This document shows, piece after piece, positions 60,950-64,000 of a DNA stretch of 64,000 bases; within the stretch, counting starts at the first letter, position 1, and every line of letters begins with the position of its first letter. The position numbers and the translations under genes were made by a program. The notes under the pieces are model-generated. The model made no database searches. It saw only the letters and a program-made list of their open reading frames with translations, and was not told the origin of the DNA. This DNA is from Paenibacillus silvae (lineage in GTDB: Bacteria > Bacillota > Bacilli > Paenibacillales > Paenibacillaceae). The stretch covers positions 1-64,000 of the forward strand of contig NZ_BMFU01000014.1 in assembly GCF_014639235.1 (NCBI RefSeq), written 5' to 3'.

Positions 60950-63262
60950 ATGATAGATACCAAACAAGGATTTCTAGGCCCCGCACATGTTCAGCTACTG
61001 GAAGGTCTGTTTCAAACGTCGCAGCATACCGGGGAACGTTATTTGTTATCGCTGGACATCGACCGTTTCCTGGCTCCATGTTATGAAGCACACGGATTAA
61101 CGCCACGCAAGGAACGTTATGCAGGCTGGGAAGCCCGCTCGATCAGCGGTCATTCCCTGGGGCATTTCATGTCAGCGCTTGCAGTGACTTACCAGGCTAC
61201 GGGCAATGTCACATTGAAGCAAACGCTGGATTACGCCGTGAGCGAGCTGGCAGCGATCCAGCAGACAACAGACAGCGGATATATCGGAGGTTTGTCCGAG
61301 AAGGCTTTCCACATTGCGTTTCGTGCAGAGCATATCGGGGGCTTCAACATCGGAGAGTATTGGGTTCCTTGGTACAGCGTTCACAAAATCTATCGTGGAC
61401 TGCTTGATGCCTATCAAATGACTGGCAATGAGCTGGCGCTTGAGGTCGTTACACGTTTTGCGGATTGGGCAGTGGAGGGCCTGAACACCATGACCGAGGA
61501 GCAGATCCAGACGATGCTGCTGTGTGAGCATGGAGGGATGAACGAAGTGTTTGCCCAGCTGTACGGGATAACAGGAATGCCAGCCTATCTGAAGGCTGCT
61601 CACCAGTTTACGCATCAACTCATACTGGAGCCGCTGGAGCAGGAGCGGGATGAGCTGCAGGGACGGCATGCCAACACACAAATTCCCAAAGTCATCGGTG
61701 CGGCAGAAATCTACAACCAGGACCCTGCGCAGACAAGATACCGGACGGCAGCCCGATTTTTCTGGGATACGACGGTGCAGCATCGTTCTTATGTATTTGG
61801 CGCGACGAGTATATCCGAGCATTACGAGGCAAAGGGAATGGAGAGCCTTGGCATCAAAACCGGGGAGAGCTGCTGTACCCATAATATGATGCATCTGACG
61901 AAGCAGCTGTTTGCGTGGAACCCGGACAGTACTTACATGGATTATTATGAGAACGCCATCTATAACCATATTCTTGGCACGCAGGACCCGGATACGGGGA
62001 ACAAAACGTATTTTGCGTCCACCCTCCAGGGCCACTACAAAATTTACGGTACACGTGATACGGCGTGGTGGTGCTGTACAGGTTCAGGCATGGAGAACCC
62101 GGGCAAATACGCCGAGGCCATCTATTATGAGCATGAGCGAGACCTGTATGTGAACCTGTACATGGCGTCGGAGCTGGACTGGGCTTCACAGGGACTGACC
62201 TTAAAGCTGCAAACCGACTTCCCTTATTCGGAAAAGGTAACCCTGACGATCACCGAAGGCAGCGCCTCGGCTCATCTCAGATTACGTGTGCCGTCCTGGC
62301 TTCAGGAGCCGATGACGGCAACAGTAAACGGGGATTCGGCCCAGTTGTATACCCGCCTGGAACCCGGCTATCTCTCCATCGACCGCACCTGGACAGCGGG
62401 CGATGTCATCAGCATTACGCTGCCGATGGCGCTGCGTAAATATACTGCCAGAGACGATGCTCACAAGGTTGCATTCCTGTATGGTCCGATTGTGCTTGCC
62501 GGAGCACTTGGCAGTGCAGGGCTTCCCGAGGATACCATCATTGACGAGACTGCATTGAATCCGAAGACGGTAGCTGTTCCTGTAATTTGGACGGAAGAAG
62601 AGGATGTGCGCGGCTGGATCAACGTTGTCGATGCGAGCAAACTTACGTTTGAACTCAGCAAGGAAGTGACATCTACGGGTGAAGCCGTGAAGCTGATTCC
62701 GTTCTATGCTGTGCACCATGAGTTTTATACCGTGTACTGGCCGCTGAATGATGAAGGGGACGCGTTAGAGAAGGCGTTGAACGACATCACCATCGACAGC
62801 GTACAAGCGGACGGACAGCAGGATGAGATTGGGCATCATCTCGGCAGCAATTGCCGCGGAGAGCAGTATAACGGCTCTGGCACAAACGGTCGCAACAAGC
62901 TATACATGTGGCGCGAGGCATACGGTGTGAAGGATGCAGCGTTCAGCTATCGTTTGGCTGTAGATCCGGACGCTGTGAATGTGCTGTGCGCAGCGTACTG
63001 GGGCGGGGATTATCAACATTTTGAGCGAGAAGGTGTAAGGTACGAGAGGGTTTTCAACATTCTGGTGGACGGTGTCGTTGTGGGTGAGCAGCGCATTCAT
63101 ATGAACAAAATCGGTGACGTATTCTACGTGACCTATGATATCCCGGAGGAAGTAACCCGAAGTAAGGAGCAGGTAACGGTAACATTCCAGGCCATCGGTG
63201 ACAACGGCTGTGCCGGGAAGGTAACCGAGGTTCGCACAATGAGGAGTAAGCCAAGTATTTAG
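60950..63262 (+). CDS. GH127 beta-L-arabinofuranosidase-like enzyme
   Basis: 770 aa, no signal peptide, so cytosolic. It releases arabinofuranose from short beta-linked arabino-oligosaccharides. The (alpha/alpha)6 barrel contains WEARSISGHSLGHFMSALAVTYQATG, EHGGMNEVFAQLYGITG and the metal/nucleophile Cys set: GESCC at 305-309 and WWCCTG with Cys375-Cys376, matching the Cys/Glu zinc ligands of GH127. The C-terminal part is beta-rich. ATG 60950 follows AAAGGAGCG; the earlier ATG lacks a site. It is divergent from the AraC regulator. Confidence 0.9.
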   Translation: MIDTKQGFLGPAHVQLLEGLFQTSQHTGERYLLSLDIDRFLAPCYEAHGLTPRKERYAGWEARSISGHSLGHFMSALAVTYQATGNVTLKQTLDYAVSELAAIQQTTDSGYIGGLSEKAFHIAFRAEHIGGFNIGEYWVPWYSVHKIYRGLLDAYQMTGNELALEVVTRFADWAVEGLNTMTEEQIQTMLLCEHGGMNEVFAQLYGITGMPAYLKAAHQFTHQLILEPLEQERDELQGRHANTQIPKVIGAAEIYNQDPAQTRYRTAARFFWDTTVQHRSYVFGATSISEHYEAKGMESLGIKTGESCCTHNMMHLTKQLFAWNPDSTYMDYYENAIYNHILGTQDPDTGNKTYFASTLQGHYKIYGTRDTAWWCCTGSGMENPGKYAEAIYYEHERDLYVNLYMASELDWASQGLTLKLQTDFPYSEKVTLTITEGSASAHLRLRVPSWLQEPMTATVNGDSAQLYTRLEPGYLSIDRTWTAGDVISITLPMALRKYTARDDAHKVAFLYGPIVLAGALGSAGLPEDTIIDETALNPKTVAVPVIWTEEEDVRGWINVVDASKLTFELSKEVTSTGEAVKLIPFYAVHHEFYTVYWPLNDEGDALEKALNDITIDSVQADGQQDEIGHHLGSNCRGEQYNGSGTNGRNKLYMWREAYGVKDAAFSYRLAVDPDAVNVLCAAYWGGDYQHFEREGVRYERVFNILVDGVVVGEQRIHMNKIGDVFYVTYDIPEEVTRSKEQVTVTFQAIGDNGCAGKVTEVRTMRSKPSI

Positions 63263-63635
63263 CATGGTGAAGAGAACGTGTGAAGGTGTTAGATATGAAG
63301 GAGTTAGTGTAAAGGAAAAAGTGTGAAGGAGACCATGTGAAGTAAATAGGAAGGAGATAAGTGTGAAGGGCATAATGTGAAGGTAACCAGGCTTAGAGCC
63401 AGCGGGCAACGCACATCTGAGTGGAGAAAGTGAAGGGAATTCGCACCACGCGCAGCAGATCAAAAAATAGTGGCATATGGCACGGGTTGGAGCAGACAGT
63501 GGGAGTAATAGTATCTATCTGGGGCGATTGGAGCAGAGCGCGAAATTAACCACCGAGGTTGGTACAAGGTGGATGCGTGGAAATTCTAACGAATCGTACA
63601 GACCTTATATGGGCTGATTTGGCCTATTTAGAAAT

Positions 63636-63780
63636 CTAACGATTCCCAGCGACGCTATTTCGACCGAAACGGGTCAAAATCAACGAAATCACACCTCAAA
63701 TGCGGAAATAACGTTTCTCAGAATCGTTACATTTTGGGATGGGCTGAAATGCAGCAAATAGCGTCATCTGGAATCGTTAG
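63636..63780. repeat. 145-bp intergenic inverted repeat
   Basis: CTAACGATTCCCAGCGACGC (63636-, continuing TATTT) is the imperfect inverse of AAATAGCGTCATCTGGAATCGTTAG's 25 bp at 63756-63780. Between are further modules with AATCGTTAC and AACGTTTC. A related AACGAATCGT unit lies just upstream near 63587. The whole 63263-64000 tail has no gene that I support. Confidence 0.65.
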
Positions 63781-63864
63781 CCGTATGAATTGTGCTGGCT
63801 CGAAAGTGTCCGGCGTCTAAAAGTGCTTGTGCAGTAAATCCTGAAGAGCAGATAGTGCATTGTG

Positions 63865-63904
63865 TTATGTTATGTTATGTTATGTTATGTTATGTTATGT
63901 TATG
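63865..63904. repeat. (TTATG)8 microsatellite
   Basis: Eight perfect tandem TTATG units. Confidence 0.95.
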
Positions 63905-63935
63905 TTGTGGAGTTTGTGGAACGCAGCGCAGTAAA

Positions 63936-63960
63936 GTAATGTAATGTAATGTAATGTAAT
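63936..63960. repeat. (GTAAT)5 microsatellite
   Basis: Five perfect tandem GTAAT units, preceded by a variant GTAAA. Confidence 0.95.
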
Positions 63961-64000
63961 GTGAGGTAAAAATGCGGTACAGAAAAGGACGAAGTCGGAG

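Noticed and set aside
63865..63960. CRISPR-like array
   Set aside because: Units are 5 bp with no spacers: these are microsatellites. No cas genes or spaced repeats occur anywhere in the window.

Overview
The window looks like a chromosomal segment of a Paenibacillus-type member of the Bacillota. It begins inside a 5S rRNA gene. That is followed by the Bacillus-like pair of deoxynucleoside kinases, a TPP-riboswitch thi operon, a NasB/NasC nitrate assimilation pair, a PocR-type AraC regulator with gldA and dhaK, several extracellular carbohydrate enzymes, and strong AGGAGG ribosome sites with many TTG/GTG starts. The genus is my inference from gene content and style; no database was consulted.

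Layout. 1-2.3 kb: 5S rRNA end, dgk-dck, a small membrane protein. 2.5-6.2 kb (minus): a TipAS-type MerR regulator with its own 19-bp-spacer promoter, then thiM-thiD-thiE under a TPP riboswitch. 6.2-12.3 kb: a radical SAM/SPASM protein, a PL3 pectate lyase behind a structured leader, a stalk-domain secreted protein, repeat copy A and a large beta-propeller protein. 12.4-14.9 kb: a MetN-MetI-MetQ importer whose ATPase lacks the usual C-terminal sensor domain. 15-19.2 kb: a hybrid histidine kinase convergent with an OmpR-type regulator. 19.3-21.5 kb: an XRE/MmyB-like regulator divergent from fabF. 21.7-27.8 kb: nitrate assimilation (nasA divergent from nasB-nasC). 28.1-33.6 kb: a small, possibly beta-grasp protein plus a 1656-aa DUF4132 protein. 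33.8-40.2 kb: GNAT, FNT channel, a cluster of small proteins including a colicin-immunity-like one, an MDR oxidoreductase divergent from LysR, and a threonine aldolase. 40.3-44.8 kb: PocR/AraC regulator and the gldA-dhaK glycerol operon. 45.4-50.3 kb: AlaX-type editing protein, a Cys-rich protein, GNAT, an APC permease. 50.5-54.6 kb: alpha/beta hydrolase with TetR, a decayed ECF sigma locus, and a WXG-headed polymorphic toxin with its probable immunity gene. 55-63.3 kb: chemoreceptor, LysR/bdhA, GNAT, and an AraC regulator divergent from a GH127 enzyme. 63.3-64 kb: non-coding repeats.

The most notable signals are as follows. (1) Both divergent nitrate-assimilation transcripts carry what looks like an ANTAR-type antitermination leader: two hairpins with hexaloops that have A at position 1 and G at position 4, the second overlapping an intrinsic terminator. 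A GlnR/TnrA-like box lies between them, so nitrogen status and nitrate would be sensed in two layers. (2) A family of about 190-230-bp MITE-like elements (three close copies and one relative with different ends) sits in intergenic regions, twice directly upstream of genes. (3) A WXG100-like N-terminus is joined to an AT-rich C-terminal domain with an HEYQH zincin motif and followed by a small immunity-like gene. (4) An ECF sigma gene is broken by a frameshift and its anti-sigma gene is cut to eight codons, although an AAC-N16-CGTT promoter remains. (5) A beta-grasp-like small protein is paired with a giant DUF4132 protein.
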